Source: Chloroflexota bacterium
GTDB lineage: Bacteria > Chloroflexota > Anaerolineae > Anaerolineales > Villigracilaceae
Direction of reading: 5' to 3'
Assembly: GCA_016235425.1 (NCBI GenBank)
Contig: JACRLC010000030.1
Coordinates: forward strand, 1 to 64,000
Length of the DNA stretch: 64,000 bases
Numbering within the stretch: the first letter of the stretch is position 1; every line of letters begins with the position of its first letter. Below are positions 43,795 to 52,530 of the stretch, piece by piece. The translations under genes were made by a program, and so were the position numbers. The notes under the pieces are model-generated. The model had not been told where the DNA came from and did not search any database. It saw only the letters and a program-made list of their open reading frames with translations.

Positions 43795-44754
43795 CTAAAC
43801 TGCCGCGTAGATTTCGTTGACCATTTTCAGGAATTCACCGGCGGGATTTTTCTGGAGGATGCGTTTGCGCGTTTCCCTGGAAAGACTTTGCATTAGCAGG
43901 TATTGGACGGCGTATTTACGGAAGAGCCTTTGCCCGTCTTCTTCGCCATAAAACAGGACACTCTTTTCGAGATGCCCCTGCACTGTTTCCTGCAATAACT
44001 TCGGCGAAACCTGCTCGCGGTCGAGACCTGAAAATATCCACGGATTGGCGATGGCGGCGCGTCCGATCATGACCGCGTCGCAGCCGGTGTATTGTCTCAT
44101 GCGTGCGATATCGGCAACGGTTTTCACGTCGCCATTTCCGATGACCGGGATTTTCACACTAACCTTCACTTCGGCGATGGCGTCCCAGTTGGCATGCCCG
44201 CTGTAGCTTTGTTCCTTGGTGCGTCCATGAAGAGCGATGAGCGATCCGCCGTTTTCCTCGACGATGCGCGCGACCAGTTTGTACGATTTGCAATTGTCCC
44301 AGCCCAGGCGTATTTTCCCGGTGACAGGGACTTTGAGTCTGGCGGTCAATTTTTGGAAGGTGCGGGCGATCTTGAGAGGGGTTTTCATCATGCCCACGCC
44401 CGCCCCCCGGTCCGCGATGCTTTTGGCGGGACAGCCCATGTTGATGTCAATGATATCGGGGCCCAAATCCTGCACGCGCAGGGCGGCTTCTACAATGGTA
44501 TCGGGGTCGTCGCCGTACAGTTGAAATGTGACCGGGCGCTCCCCTTCCTCGAAATAGAGTTTCTTCGCGGGCTGTTTCGATTTGCTCAGTATCTTTTCCA
44601 CTTTGACGAACTCGGTATAACTCATGGCGGAACCGAGAGCGCGGCAAAGCGACCGGAACGGCCAGTCCGAGTAGCCGTCCATGGGCGCGAGGATCGCGTC
44701 GCCATAAATGGGAACGTCGCGGATGTGGAAAGCGGGAGTTTGGGTTTCATCCAT
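43795..44754 (-). CDS. dus: tRNA-dihydrouridine synthase
   Basis: This 319-residue flavin enzyme reduces uridine in the tRNA D-loop. Family motifs are clear: ILAPMDGYSDWPFRSLCR, FQLYGDDPDTIVEAA, IDINMGCPAKSIADRGAGVG (containing the catalytic Cys), VTGKIRLGWDNC, LIALHGRTKEQSYSGHANW, VIGNGDV and AVMIGRAAIANPWIF. A TATACT element lies 10 nt before the ATG, so the leader would be only a few nucleotides. Which Dus subgroup it belongs to is not decided. Confidence 0.93.
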   Translation of the reverse strand: MDETQTPAFHIRDVPIYGDAILAPMDGYSDWPFRSLCRALGSAMSYTEFVKVEKILSKSKQPAKKLYFEEGERPVTFQLYGDDPDTIVEAALRVQDLGPDIIDINMGCPAKSIADRGAGVGMMKTPLKIARTFQKLTARLKVPVTGKIRLGWDNCKSYKLVARIVEENGGSLIALHGRTKEQSYSGHANWDAIAEVKVSVKIPVIGNGDVKTVADIARMRQYTGCDAVMIGRAAIANPWIFSGLDREQVSPKLLQETVQGHLEKSVLFYGEEDGQRLFRKYAVQYLLMQSLSRETRKRILQKNPAGEFLKMVNEIYAAV

Positions 44755-44790
44755 AGATTGGGTGAGTATAACAAGTTTTCCCCGAAAAAA

Positions 44791-44847
44791 TGTAACGCGA
44801 CATTCATGTCGCCCTGCTCATGTAGACGACATAAATGTTGCGTTACA
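44791..44847. repeat. 21-bp inverted repeat TGTAACGC(G/A)ACATT
   Basis: The 21-nt arms at 44791-44811 and 44827-44847 match at 19 of 21 positions, and the two differences allow G-U pairs in RNA. The loop is 15 nt. It lies between msrA and dus and looks like another dispersed palindromic element. Confidence 0.7.
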
Positions 44848-44866
44848 AACTTCGCGGTTAGTAAAC

Positions 44867-45418
44867 TTACGCGGGCTGTTTCTTCAGCATCTCCAGGAAA
44901 TGCTTGCGGAACTTGGACACCTTCGGCGCGACCACTGCCTGACAATACGGCTGGTACGGATTATTCGCAAAGTATTCCTGATGATAATCTTCAGCCACGT
45001 AGAATTTGTCGAGTTTGATCACCTCGGTGACGATGGGACTGTCCCATATTTTCTGGGCGTTCAATTCCTTGATGAGATTTTCTGCGGTTATCTTTTGCTC
45101 ATCGCCGTGATAGAAGATGGCTGAGCGGTACTGCGTGCCAACGTCTGCACCCTGGCGGTTCATCGTGGTCGGGTCATGGATGGCGAAGAAGACATTGAGC
45201 AGGTCACGGAATGAGACGACGCCCGGGTCAAACTTGACCTGAACGACTTCCGCGTGACCCGTGTCACCGTTGCAGACCGCGTGGTAGGTGGGATTGTCCA
45301 TTTGGCCGCCTGCATAGCCTGATTCCACGAAATGCACGCCTTTCACTTCATCGAAAACAGCTTCCAAACACCAGAAGCATCCCCCGGCTAGTGTCGCGGT
45401 TTGAAGATTGGTTGTCAT
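44867..45418 (-). CDS. msrA: Peptide methionine-S-sulfoxide reductase
   Basis: This 183-residue enzyme repairs oxidised methionine. The catalytic motif GGCFWCLEA is near residue 12, followed by [32 protein letters not shown] and the C-terminal [18 protein letters not shown] precedes the ATG. It is cytoplasmic, with no signal peptide and no fused MsrB domain. The resolving Cys could be C171-like or that in PYCQAV. Confidence 0.96.
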   Translation of the reverse strand: MTTNLQTATLAGGCFWCLEAVFDEVKGVHFVESGYAGGQMDNPTYHAVCNGDTGHAEVVQVKFDPGVVSFRDLLNVFFAIHDPTTMNRQGADVGTQYRSAIFYHGDEQKITAENLIKELNAQKIWDSPIVTEVIKLDKFYVAEDYHQEYFANNPYQPYCQAVVAPKVSKFRKHFLEMLKKQPA

Positions 45419-45504
45419 GATAAATTCTCCTTCTTCTAAAGAGTGACTGACCTGTCTGCGGAATAAGACAACACGTGAACCGGAAATATTCTTAAGAGAA
45501 GATT

Positions 45505-45540
45505 ACAAAAATAAAATAGGGCAGGTCTCAGGCCTGCCCT
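45505..45540 (-). terminator. clpC terminator
   Basis: AGGGCAGG and CCTGCCCT form an 8-bp stem; on the minus strand it is followed by ATTTTATTTTTG. It starts about 20 nt after the clpC stop. Confidence 0.7.
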
Positions 45541-45560
45541 ACAAAGTTATTTCAAAATTC

Positions 45561-48047
45561 TTACATCGTCGGTTCGGGCGCTTCTTCGTGCGTCCTTGCC
45601 AGCTCGATTTCTCCGCCGGGATTCACGTCCACTGAGACATTATCGCCGTTGACGAATTCGCCAGCCAGCAATCTGTCTGATAGTGGGTCCTCCACTTTTT
45701 GCTGGATGACACGCTTTAATGGACGGGCTCCAAACTCGGCGTCGTATCCTTCGTCGGCAAGGAAGGTAAGGGCCTCCTGCGTAGCGGTCAGCACCAGGTT
45801 ATGTTCCTTGAGCCGTTCCGCGACCTTGCTCAATTCAAGTGAGACAATCTGCTTGATGTCATCCTTGTTGAGCGAGCGGAAGATGACTGTTGCGTCGAGG
45901 CGGTTGATGAACTCGGGGCGGAAGGCACGCTTGAGCGACTCGTTCAACTTCTTGCGCATATCTTCGTAGGAGAGTCGTTCTTCGGTTACTTCATCGCGTT
46001 TCAAGGCAAAGCCAAGTGAGGATTGCTTCTTGATAACGTCCGCGCCGATATTGGAGGTCATGACGATAATCGCGTTGCGGAAGTCAACCTTGCGGCCTTT
46101 GGCGTCAGAGAGGTGTCCCTCTTCCATGATTTGCAGAAGCATATTATGGACTTCGGGATGCGCCTTCTCGATTTCATCGAACACAACAATCGAATAAGGT
46201 CTGCGGCGCAGGGCTTCGGTGAGTTGGCCCGCGTCCTCGTAGCCGACATATCCGGGAGGCGCGCCGACCAATCGTGAGGCCGTGTGCCGTTCCATAAATT
46301 CGGACATATCCAGTTGAATGGCGGCGTCTTCACTGCCGAACATAAACTTGGCGAGGGCCTTCGTGAGTTCGGTCTTGCCCACGCCTGTCGGGCCGAGGAA
46401 CATGAACGAACCAATCGGGCGCTTCGGGTCTTTCAGGCCGGCGCGCGCGCGGCGCACAGCACGCGAAATCGCGATGATCGCGTCTTCCTGTCCAATTATC
46501 GAATGACGCAATTCATCTTCCATTTTGAGCAGGCGCTGTGATTCTGCCTCAGCCAATTGCATGAGCGGCACGCCTGTCCACATCGAAACCACTTCGGCGA
46601 TGTCCTCCGCCGAAACGACGGGGCTGTTGGCGCGGTCCCAGCCGGTTCGCAGGCGTTCGATCTGCTCACCGAGTTCGAGTTCGCGCTCCTCCCATTCCTT
46701 GATGTCCTCGGCGTTGCCTTCCTCCTGTGCCAGCGAACGGTTCTGGCGTGCGGCCCGCAACTGTCCGAATAAATCCTTGGCGTGTTTCGCGGCGGGACTC
46801 TTGTACATGCGGACTCGCGACGACGATTCATCTATCAAATCTATGGCTTTATCCGGTAAAAAGCGCTCGGTCACATACCTGGACGAGAGGTGGGCCGCCG
46901 CTTCGAGGGCTTCATCTGAAATTACGAGATGGTGGTGCTCTTCATAGGCCGAGCGGACACCTTTGAGGATCTCGATTGTTTCCTCTTCGGATGGTTCATC
47001 CACTTGCACGGGTTGGAAACGCCGCTCCAGCGCCGCGTCGGATTCGATGTGCTTGCGGTATTCATCCAGCGTGGTTGCGCCGATGACCTGCAATTCGCCG
47101 CGCGACAACGCGGGCTTGAGAATGTTTGCCGCATCGACGGATGAACCAGCGGCTCCCGCGCCGACGAGCATGTGAACCTCGTCAATGAACAGGATCGCGC
47201 CGGATTGCTTTAACTCGTCAATCACGCGTTTGAGTCTTTCCTCGAACTGGCCGCGATACATCGTGCCTGCGACGAGCGACCCAACATCGAGTTGAAGCAC
47301 GCGCTTGTTCATCAACGGCGCAGGGACATCGCCGTCCACAATGCGCTGGGCGAGACCTTCGACGATGGCGGTCTTGCCGACGCCGGGTTCACCAATCAAC
47401 GCGGGGTTGTTCTTGGTGCGGCGCGCGAGGATTTGTATGACGCGTTCGATTTCCATCTGGCGGCCAATGACGGGGTCGAGTTTTTTCTCTTCGGCCTTGG
47501 ATGTCAAATCGGATGCGAGTTGGTCCACGAGCGGGGTTTTGGGGTTGGCTCCCGAAGGGCCGCTTCTGCCTGTTGGACTGCCAGCAGGCGCGGGGGCGGG
47601 AGAAGAGGCGGACTCGTTGAGCACGCGCCGCGTCTGCCTGCGGATCTGTTCCGTCGTCACGCCGAGTCTGCGAAGCACTTCCATCGCAGTGCCTTCCACG
47701 CGGACAAGCCCAAGCAGGATGTGTTCTGTGCCGATGTAGTGATGTCCGAGGCGGCGGGCTTCCTCCACCGCGAGTTCGAGGACTTGTTGTGTATCTGCGG
47801 CGAGTTCGATGCGGTCGGGGTCGAAGACACCCGAGCCGCCGGCGACTCGCTGGATTACTTCATGTACCCGCTCGGAGGTCATGCCCAGTTCGCGCAGAAC
47901 GCGTCCTGCAACACCACCCTCTTCGTCCATTAAACCAAGCAAAAGATGTTCGGTGCCAATATTGCTCTGATGGGCGCGCTCGGCCTCCTGATGGGCGAGA
48001 CTAAGCACACGCCTTGCTCTCTGTGTGAATCGTTCCATGCCAGCCAT
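45561..48047 (-). CDS. clpC: ATP-dependent Clp protease ATPase subunit ClpC
   Basis: This 828-residue AAA+ unfoldase delivers proteins to ClpP. Two Clp N-repeats (1-145), a Pro/Ser/Gly linker and a first AAA module (Walker A GEPGVGKT, Walker [11 protein letters not shown]) come first. A middle coiled-coil domain of ClpC size (about 400-480) follows. The second AAA module has GPTGVGKT and [10 protein letters not shown], and the end has the D2-small domain. ClpP is not in the window. Upstream are an extended -10 and a perfect palindrome, suggesting control at the start of transcription. GGAG lies 10 nt before the ATG. Confidence 0.96.
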   Translation of the reverse strand: MAGMERFTQRARRVLSLAHQEAERAHQSNIGTEHLLLGLMDEEGGVAGRVLRELGMTSERVHEVIQRVAGGSGVFDPDRIELAADTQQVLELAVEEARRLGHHYIGTEHILLGLVRVEGTAMEVLRRLGVTTEQIRRQTRRVLNESASSPAPAPAGSPTGRSGPSGANPKTPLVDQLASDLTSKAEEKKLDPVIGRQMEIERVIQILARRTKNNPALIGEPGVGKTAIVEGLAQRIVDGDVPAPLMNKRVLQLDVGSLVAGTMYRGQFEERLKRVIDELKQSGAILFIDEVHMLVGAGAAGSSVDAANILKPALSRGELQVIGATTLDEYRKHIESDAALERRFQPVQVDEPSEEETIEILKGVRSAYEEHHHLVISDEALEAAAHLSSRYVTERFLPDKAIDLIDESSSRVRMYKSPAAKHAKDLFGQLRAARQNRSLAQEEGNAEDIKEWEERELELGEQIERLRTGWDRANSPVVSAEDIAEVVSMWTGVPLMQLAEAESQRLLKMEDELRHSIIGQEDAIIAISRAVRRARAGLKDPKRPIGSFMFLGPTGVGKTELTKALAKFMFGSEDAAIQLDMSEFMERHTASRLVGAPPGYVGYEDAGQLTEALRRRPYSIVVFDEIEKAHPEVHNMLLQIMEEGHLSDAKGRKVDFRNAIIVMTSNIGADVIKKQSSLGFALKRDEVTEERLSYEDMRKKLNESLKRAFRPEFINRLDATVIFRSLNKDDIKQIVSLELSKVAERLKEHNLVLTATQEALTFLADEGYDAEFGARPLKRVIQQKVEDPLSDRLLAGEFVNGDNVSVDVNPGGEIELARTHEEAPEPTM

Positions 48048-48063
48048 AATTGTGTTTCTCCTG

Positions 48064-48086
48064 AAATAGACAGGAACTGTCTATTT
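48064..48086 (-). promoter_or_regulatory. Perfect palindrome at the clpC transcription start
   Basis: AAATAGACAG, three central bases and CTGTCTATTT form a perfect 23-bp palindrome. It lies between the -10 element and the clpC ribosome-binding site and spans the predicted start site. It matches neither the CIRCE element nor the CtsR box, so it may be the site of another repressor. Confidence 0.65.
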
Positions 48087-48088
48087 GT

Positions 48089-48097
48089 ATTCTACCA
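48089..48097 (-). promoter_or_regulatory. clpC extended -10 element
   Basis: On the minus strand TGG followed by TAGAAT (48094-48089). No good -35 is visible at the usual distance, which fits an extended -10 promoter. Confidence 0.5.
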
Positions 48098-48193
48098 AAA
48101 AGCGAGGGAGTCCGCGTAGGAAATTGGTTAGAGTTTTCTTACGATTGTGTGAAGTGGAGCAAACGGGTACAAGTACACAGGTAGACAAGTACG

Positions 48194-48239
48194 CACGCAG
48201 ACACGGAAACAGGTTTTGCCTTGTTTCCGTGTCTGCGTG
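48194..48239. repeat. 18-bp perfect inverted repeat between mazG and clpC
   Basis: CACGCAGACACGGAAACA (48194-48211) and TGTTTCCGTGTCTGCGTG (48222-48239) are exact complements with a 10-nt loop. Flanking ACAAGTA/TACTTGT tracts extend the pairing. It begins 25 nt after the mazG stop on the minus strand. Confidence 0.7.
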
Positions 48240-48263
48240 TTTCCCTGTTTACTTGTTTCCGTT

Positions 48264-48593
48264 TTAGCGATTATCGCCATCGCCCCTGATTTTCCCCCGT
48301 TCGAGTCTATCCAGCAATTTTGCAATATTGTATTCGGCAATCTCATCCAGCGACAAATCGAGTTCGGTTGCGACCTGCGCGATGTACCAGAGAACATCGC
48401 CCAGTTCTGCTTTTAACGCGTCCTTGTCCGCTTCGCTGATGACGCCTTCCTTGTCGCGGAAAATCTTCTTGATCTTACCCGCCACTTCGCCTGCTTCGTT
48501 GACTAAACCTAATGCAGGATAAATCACAGGATGTCCAATGGCAGGATAGCCTGCGGTCTTGCGGGATTTGGTTTGGTAGTCGGTAAAATTCAT
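48264..48593 (-). CDS. MazG-like nucleotide pyrophosphohydrolase
   Basis: This 109-residue all-helical protein has the single MazG-domain pattern: ALGLVNEAGEVAGKIKKIFR (EExxE-type metal site) and LKAELGDVLWYIAQVATELD (ExxD). It hydrolyses NTPs or dNTPs, removing aberrant nucleotides. AAGGAT precedes the ATG. It lies 24 nt after the AAA-ATPase gene and may be co-transcribed with it. Confidence 0.92.
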   Translation of the reverse strand: MNFTDYQTKSRKTAGYPAIGHPVIYPALGLVNEAGEVAGKIKKIFRDKEGVISEADKDALKAELGDVLWYIAQVATELDLSLDEIAEYNIAKLLDRLERGKIRGDGDNR

Positions 48594-48617
48594 CTGATAT
48601 CCTTGGTTTCTTGTAGT

Positions 48618-49748
48618 TTATGGCAAAACAAATTTCTGATAATTCTCCGGCGTGATCACTTCAAACTTTGCCTCAGGATACGCGCCGACCCAATTCTTCG
48701 GCGCGTTGATTGTTTTCCCCACAGACCATTTCGCTTCATAACCATGCAGGATCCCGTCGCGTTCTTCAACCATGTCAATTTCCTGCCGATCGTAGGTGCG
48801 CCAGAAGTATAGGTTGGCGTACATGGAATAATAAGTTCTATGTTTGAGCCGTTCAATGAAGACAAAGTTTTCCCACAACTGGCCGATATCATTGCGCTTG
48901 TCAACGCTGTTGAACTGGGCAACCAATGCATTGCGAATTCCATTGTCCATGAAATAGTATTTCGCCTTGTTGGTCACTTCGTTTCGCAGGTTTCGGCTGA
49001 AACCGCCGAGGCGGATAATGACAAAGGCTTTTTCGAGCAGATCAAGGTAACGCTGGATCGTTTTGTAGTCCACTCCAAGTTGCGTGCCAATTTCGGTCAG
49101 AGAGACTTCGGAACCGACTTGAAAAGCCAGCAGTTTCAGCAAATCCAGCAAAGTCTTCGAGTTCTTAACGCGATCAAACGCAAGAATATCTTTGACTAGA
49201 TATGAGTTTGCGATTTCAGTGATGACTTCAATTTTCTCTTTTTGCGTTGAAGATAAAACCACTTCGGGATACGCGCCGAAAACGAGATATTCTTCTAATT
49301 GTTCCTTCAATTCAAACCGATTATGAACGGATAGCAACTCCGATTGCGCCAGCGGATATAAAGTCAAAGTCCTCTTTCGACCTGTGAGCGGCTCGCCAAC
49401 CTGTCCCGCCAGCTCAAACGAGGATGAGCCAGTCACGATGACGCGCAGTTCAGGCAGCTGGTCAACTATGATTTTTAGCCCCATGCCAATATTCGGGATG
49501 TTCTGCGCTTCGTCAATTGCGAGTAGTTCATAGCCTTCGGCATAAGACAAAATCTGCTTGAAATCCTGAGAACTGAGAACTTCCTGCGCGCGGATATTGT
49601 CGCCTGAATCCAGTTTATATTTGAGCGATGTGCCTTTCAGAAAACTCTGGAGCAGGGTGGTTTTGCCAACCCGTCTCGGCCCATAGATAAGAAGAACCTT
49701 CCCAAGCTGGAGGTTGCTATCAAGCGGTTCGTAAGCGCGTGTGAACAT
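48618..49748 (-). CDS. AAA-family ATPase with DUF4143 domain
   Basis: The ATG at 49748 gives 376 residues. The N-terminal AAA domain has Walker A YGPRRVGKTTLL, Walker B LLAIDEAQNI and the sensor VIVTGSSSFEL. The DUF4143 region follows (YLVFGAYPEVVLSS, LVKDILAFDRVKNSKTLLDL, YLDLLEKAFVIIRL, WENFVFIERLK and a nuclease-like YFWRTYDRQEIDMV). This two-part architecture is common in bacteria; the role is unknown. The start is fixed by a consensus promoter whose -10 ends 6 nt before this ATG, so the mRNA should be leaderless; a longer upstream frame would be untranscribed. Confidence 0.9.
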   Translation of the reverse strand: MFTRAYEPLDSNLQLGKVLLIYGPRRVGKTTLLQSFLKGTSLKYKLDSGDNIRAQEVLSSQDFKQILSYAEGYELLAIDEAQNIPNIGMGLKIIVDQLPELRVIVTGSSSFELAGQVGEPLTGRKRTLTLYPLAQSELLSVHNRFELKEQLEEYLVFGAYPEVVLSSTQKEKIEVITEIANSYLVKDILAFDRVKNSKTLLDLLKLLAFQVGSEVSLTEIGTQLGVDYKTIQRYLDLLEKAFVIIRLGGFSRNLRNEVTNKAKYYFMDNGIRNALVAQFNSVDKRNDIGQLWENFVFIERLKHRTYYSMYANLYFWRTYDRQEIDMVEERDGILHGYEAKWSVGKTINAPKNWVGAYPEAKFEVITPENYQKFVLP

Positions 49749-49754
49749 GGATTC

Positions 49755-49783
49755 ACTATACATCAACTCCTTGTTTTTGTCAA
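49755..49783 (-). promoter_or_regulatory. Consensus promoter of the AAA-ATPase gene, leaderless
   Basis: On the minus strand TTGACA (49783-49778), a 17-nt spacer and TATAGT (49760-49755), 6 nt before the ATG. It lies in a 21-bp direct repeat (49765-49785 and 49798-49818), each copy carrying its own TTGACA, with an inverted copy between them. Confidence 0.8.
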
Positions 49784-49818
49784 AAAACAAGGAGTTGAAC
49801 TCCTTGTTTTTGTCAAAA
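49765..49818. repeat. 21-bp direct repeat with inverted segment at the promoter
   Basis: AACTCCTTGTTTTTGTCAAAA occurs at 49765-49785 and 49798-49818 (period 33). The 12 nt between them are the reverse complement of the first half of the unit. Only the copy nearest the gene has a matching -10. Confidence 0.75.
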
Positions 49819-49854
49819 TTCAGGGATCTGGCCGAAATTTTTAACAGTTTCAGC

Positions 49855-50853
49855 CTAATTGAACTCCCTCGCCAACTCCCTCCACCACTCATCCTTCTCC
49901 CCCGGCACAAAGGGACTGTACAGCGTGAGCCTGTCCGCGATCCCATCGTAGCGCTTCTTTAAATCGCCAGCCAGTGTTTCCTGTTTCGTCATCAGGCAAA
50001 ACTCACCGAGCATTTCATCGGTAATCAACATCGGCATCTCAGCCCACTCGCCCTTGGACGCGAATCCTGACAACTTCTCGGCAGTCGCGCCCCAGCCGTG
50101 CAATTCCATGACCGCGCGGTACGATGGCGTGGAAGCGTAGAACGCGATTTGCATCCGTGCGAAGGCTTCCTCTTCCGGCGTGGCCGCGGTGAAAGCGGTG
50201 ACTGAAACACTCACATCTTTCCGGTTTCTTCCTTCCTTTTTCGCGCCTTCCTCAATGCCAGGGAGAATCACCTCACTCAAATACCGCACGCTATGAAACG
50301 GATGCGCGTGGAATCCCTCGCACAGTTCGCCTGCAAGTTTGGCAAGTCCAGTATTTACTCCAGCGATGTAAATCGGAATGCTCGGATTCTCAATTGGCCC
50401 TCCATTGAAGAAGGGCGACATGAGCGTGATTTTGTAATACTCGCCGCGGAAATTCAACTTCGTGCCGTTCTGCCAGCAATCCCACATTGCGCGCAGGACT
50501 TGAATTTGCTCGCGCAGTTTCCCCGTCACTGACTCGGGCCACGGCATCCCAAAACGCCGCTCGATGTGCGCCTTGACCTGTGTGCCGAGTCCCAGGATGA
50601 ATCGTCCGCCCGACTGTGCGGCCAAATCCCATGCGGTGTAGGCCAGGTTTGCAGGCGAGCGCGCAAATGACACGGCAATCGCGGTTCCCATTTTCATCTT
50701 CGACGAATGTTCGGCAATCAGCGTGCAGGGAAGAAATGGATCGTGTTGCGTTTCCTGGGTCCACAACGCGTCGAAGCCAATTTCGTCCGCGGCTTTCGCA
50801 ATCGCGGGGACATCTTTCAGTTGAGTGGGGGGGAGTGCGGCATCGAGTTTCAT
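49855..50853 (-). CDS. Luciferase-like (LLM) F420-dependent-type oxidoreductase
   Basis: This 332-residue TIM-barrel protein has the bacterial luciferase-like pattern: DVPAIAKAADEIGFDALWTQ, MGTAIAVSFARSPANLAYTA, SGGRFILGLGTQVKAHIERR, IPIYIAGVNTGLAKLAGELC and FHAHPFHSVRYL. This subgroup usually uses coenzyme F420, but flavin is possible; the substrate is unknown. It is probably a cytoplasmic monocistronic gene. Confidence 0.88.
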   Translation of the reverse strand: MKLDAALPPTQLKDVPAIAKAADEIGFDALWTQETQHDPFLPCTLIAEHSSKMKMGTAIAVSFARSPANLAYTAWDLAAQSGGRFILGLGTQVKAHIERRFGMPWPESVTGKLREQIQVLRAMWDCWQNGTKLNFRGEYYKITLMSPFFNGGPIENPSIPIYIAGVNTGLAKLAGELCEGFHAHPFHSVRYLSEVILPGIEEGAKKEGRNRKDVSVSVTAFTAATPEEEAFARMQIAFYASTPSYRAVMELHGWGATAEKLSGFASKGEWAEMPMLITDEMLGEFCLMTKQETLAGDLKKRYDGIADRLTLYSPFVPGEKDEWWRELAREFN

Positions 50854-50914
50854 AAGTCGATTTTAGCGCGTTTAAAGAAATTCACCGGTCTTTTTAAGAA
50901 CCGGCGAATAAAGT

Positions 50915-51403
50915 TTAATGCGTTGGGTTCAAGCTGTCCACAAAGCCGTAGAGTTCGCGGCTTTCCTGCATCCAGATATTCGGGGATGTCGTCCGCTTCA
51001 AATAACGGACAATGCCATCGCGGTCAATCACAAGCGATGCGGTGCGCTGGAGCAGGTAAAAATATTTTTCCAGTTCGTAGATGTGGTAAACGTTGCGCTG
51101 CGGGTCTGCCAATACGGGAAACGGTATATTCAAGGAGCTTGCAAATTCATGAGCCGTTTCTAGCGTGTGACCCAGAATCACGATAATGTCTGTGCCCGCT
51201 TCACGAAACTGTTGGTGCATCCGCCCGAGTTGGGCAACATGAGCGCGGCATGGCGCGCAGTTGAATTCGCGCACAAAAAACAACACAACATTGGATTTGC
51301 CGCGAAAATCAGAGAGACCCACTTCACCGCCTGTTGTGGCGGGCAGACGAAAGTCTGGTGCGCGTGAGCCAATTTTTGCTTCGATGGTATCTTCGGTTTT
51401 CAT
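50915..51403 (-). CDS. AhpC/TSA-type peroxiredoxin
   Basis: The start at 51403 gives 162 residues. The thioredoxin-like fold is visible: GSRAPDFRLPATTGGEVGLS, then FRGKSNVVLFFVREFNCAPC with the peroxidatic Cys in a CxxC arrangement, and LADPQRNVYHIYEL. It should reduce peroxides with electrons from thioredoxin. The preceding longer frame is not conserved and overlaps the M42 gene. A weak GGGA ribosome-binding site lies before the ATG. Confidence 0.88.
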   Translation of the reverse strand: MKTEDTIEAKIGSRAPDFRLPATTGGEVGLSDFRGKSNVVLFFVREFNCAPCRAHVAQLGRMHQQFREAGTDIIVILGHTLETAHEFASSLNIPFPVLADPQRNVYHIYELEKYFYLLQRTASLVIDRDGIVRYLKRTTSPNIWMQESRELYGFVDSLNPTH

Positions 51404-51456
51404 TATTCCCGTCCCAAAATGGATTTGCTGTAAAGATGACGGGAAACGTTGTTTAA

Positions 51457-52506
51457 TTACCCTGCCAATAGATACGCCATGATCCAATTTGTCGTCGCCG
51501 TCAGCGAATCGACATGCGTCCGCTCGTAATTGTGCGACGCGTCGATCCCGGGCCCAATCAGCGACACGGCCACATCGCCGCCTGCGCGCCAAAACGCCTC
51601 GCCGTCCGAACCGTAAAACGGATACACGTCTGTCTTGTACTCGATCCCGTGCTTCTCCGCAATCGCGCGCAGTTTGTCGTTCAAGCCCTGATGATACGGC
51701 CCGCCGCTGTCCTTCACACACAACGTCGCGTGGAACTCGTCCGACTCCTGACCATTCCCCGCAACCGCCATATCCACCGTGACCAATTCGACGACATCGG
51801 ATGGAATTCCCGCCGCCGCGCCGTGACCGACTTCCTCATAATTGCTGATGAGAAAATAAACGCTTCGCGCGGGGCCCTGGCCTGCTTCCGTTAAAGATTT
51901 AATCGCGGCCACCAGAACAGCCACGCACATCTTGTCATCGAGAAACCGCGAGCGGATGAAGCCATTCGTCACTTCGACGCGCGGGTCAAATGCCACGCAA
52001 TCGCCGACGCAGATTCCCAAATCCCGCGTCTCTTCCTCGGATGTGGTCATCGCGTCCAGGCGGACTTCCATATGCGCCCCATCCCGCGGGGTCTGGCTTC
52101 CATTCTCGCCGTAAATATGACCCGACGCTGTTTCAATCATCAACGAGCCGCGCACCTTCCCGCCCTTCGACGCAAAGACCCACACACCCTCCGTCTCGAC
52201 AGTCGGCCACTGAATCCCGCCGATTTTGCTCAGGAGTAATTTTCCATTTGACTTGATTTCCTTCACCACCGCGCCGAGCGTGTCCACGTGCGAGGTGAGA
52301 GCGACGGGATTCTCGTTATTTTTTCCCTCCCACTTTACAATCAACGCGCCCTTGCGCGTGCGCGCGAGAGTCAATTGCTTGAATTGCGAAAGCTCCTTCT
52401 CCACAAACGCAATCGCAGGCTCGGCAAAGCCTGTGGGAGAGGGGATGTTGAGTAACTTCACGAGGAAGTCAACGAGATATTCCTGGTTAATGGCTGGCAG
52501 AGACAT
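51457..52506 (-). CDS. M42-family metallo-aminopeptidase
   Basis: The start at 52506 (MSLPAINQEY) gives 349 residues, with AAGGA 8 nt upstream; a Met five codons earlier is possible. Binuclear zinc peptidase motifs are ALTSHVDTLGAVVKEI (His/Asp), RSRFLDDKMCVAVLVAAI, YFLISNYEEVGHGAA (Glu pair), TVDMAVAG and IGPGIDASHNYERTHVDSL (final His). The family trims N-terminal residues from peptides in the cytoplasm. It precedes the peroxiredoxin gene in the same direction. Confidence 0.92.
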   Translation of the reverse strand: MSLPAINQEYLVDFLVKLLNIPSPTGFAEPAIAFVEKELSQFKQLTLARTRKGALIVKWEGKNNENPVALTSHVDTLGAVVKEIKSNGKLLLSKIGGIQWPTVETEGVWVFASKGGKVRGSLMIETASGHIYGENGSQTPRDGAHMEVRLDAMTTSEEETRDLGICVGDCVAFDPRVEVTNGFIRSRFLDDKMCVAVLVAAIKSLTEAGQGPARSVYFLISNYEEVGHGAAAGIPSDVVELVTVDMAVAGNGQESDEFHATLCVKDSGGPYHQGLNDKLRAIAEKHGIEYKTDVYPFYGSDGEAFWRAGGDVAVSLIGPGIDASHNYERTHVDSLTATTNWIMAYLLAG

Positions 52507-52530
52507 GGCATTCCTTATCATGGTCGAATA

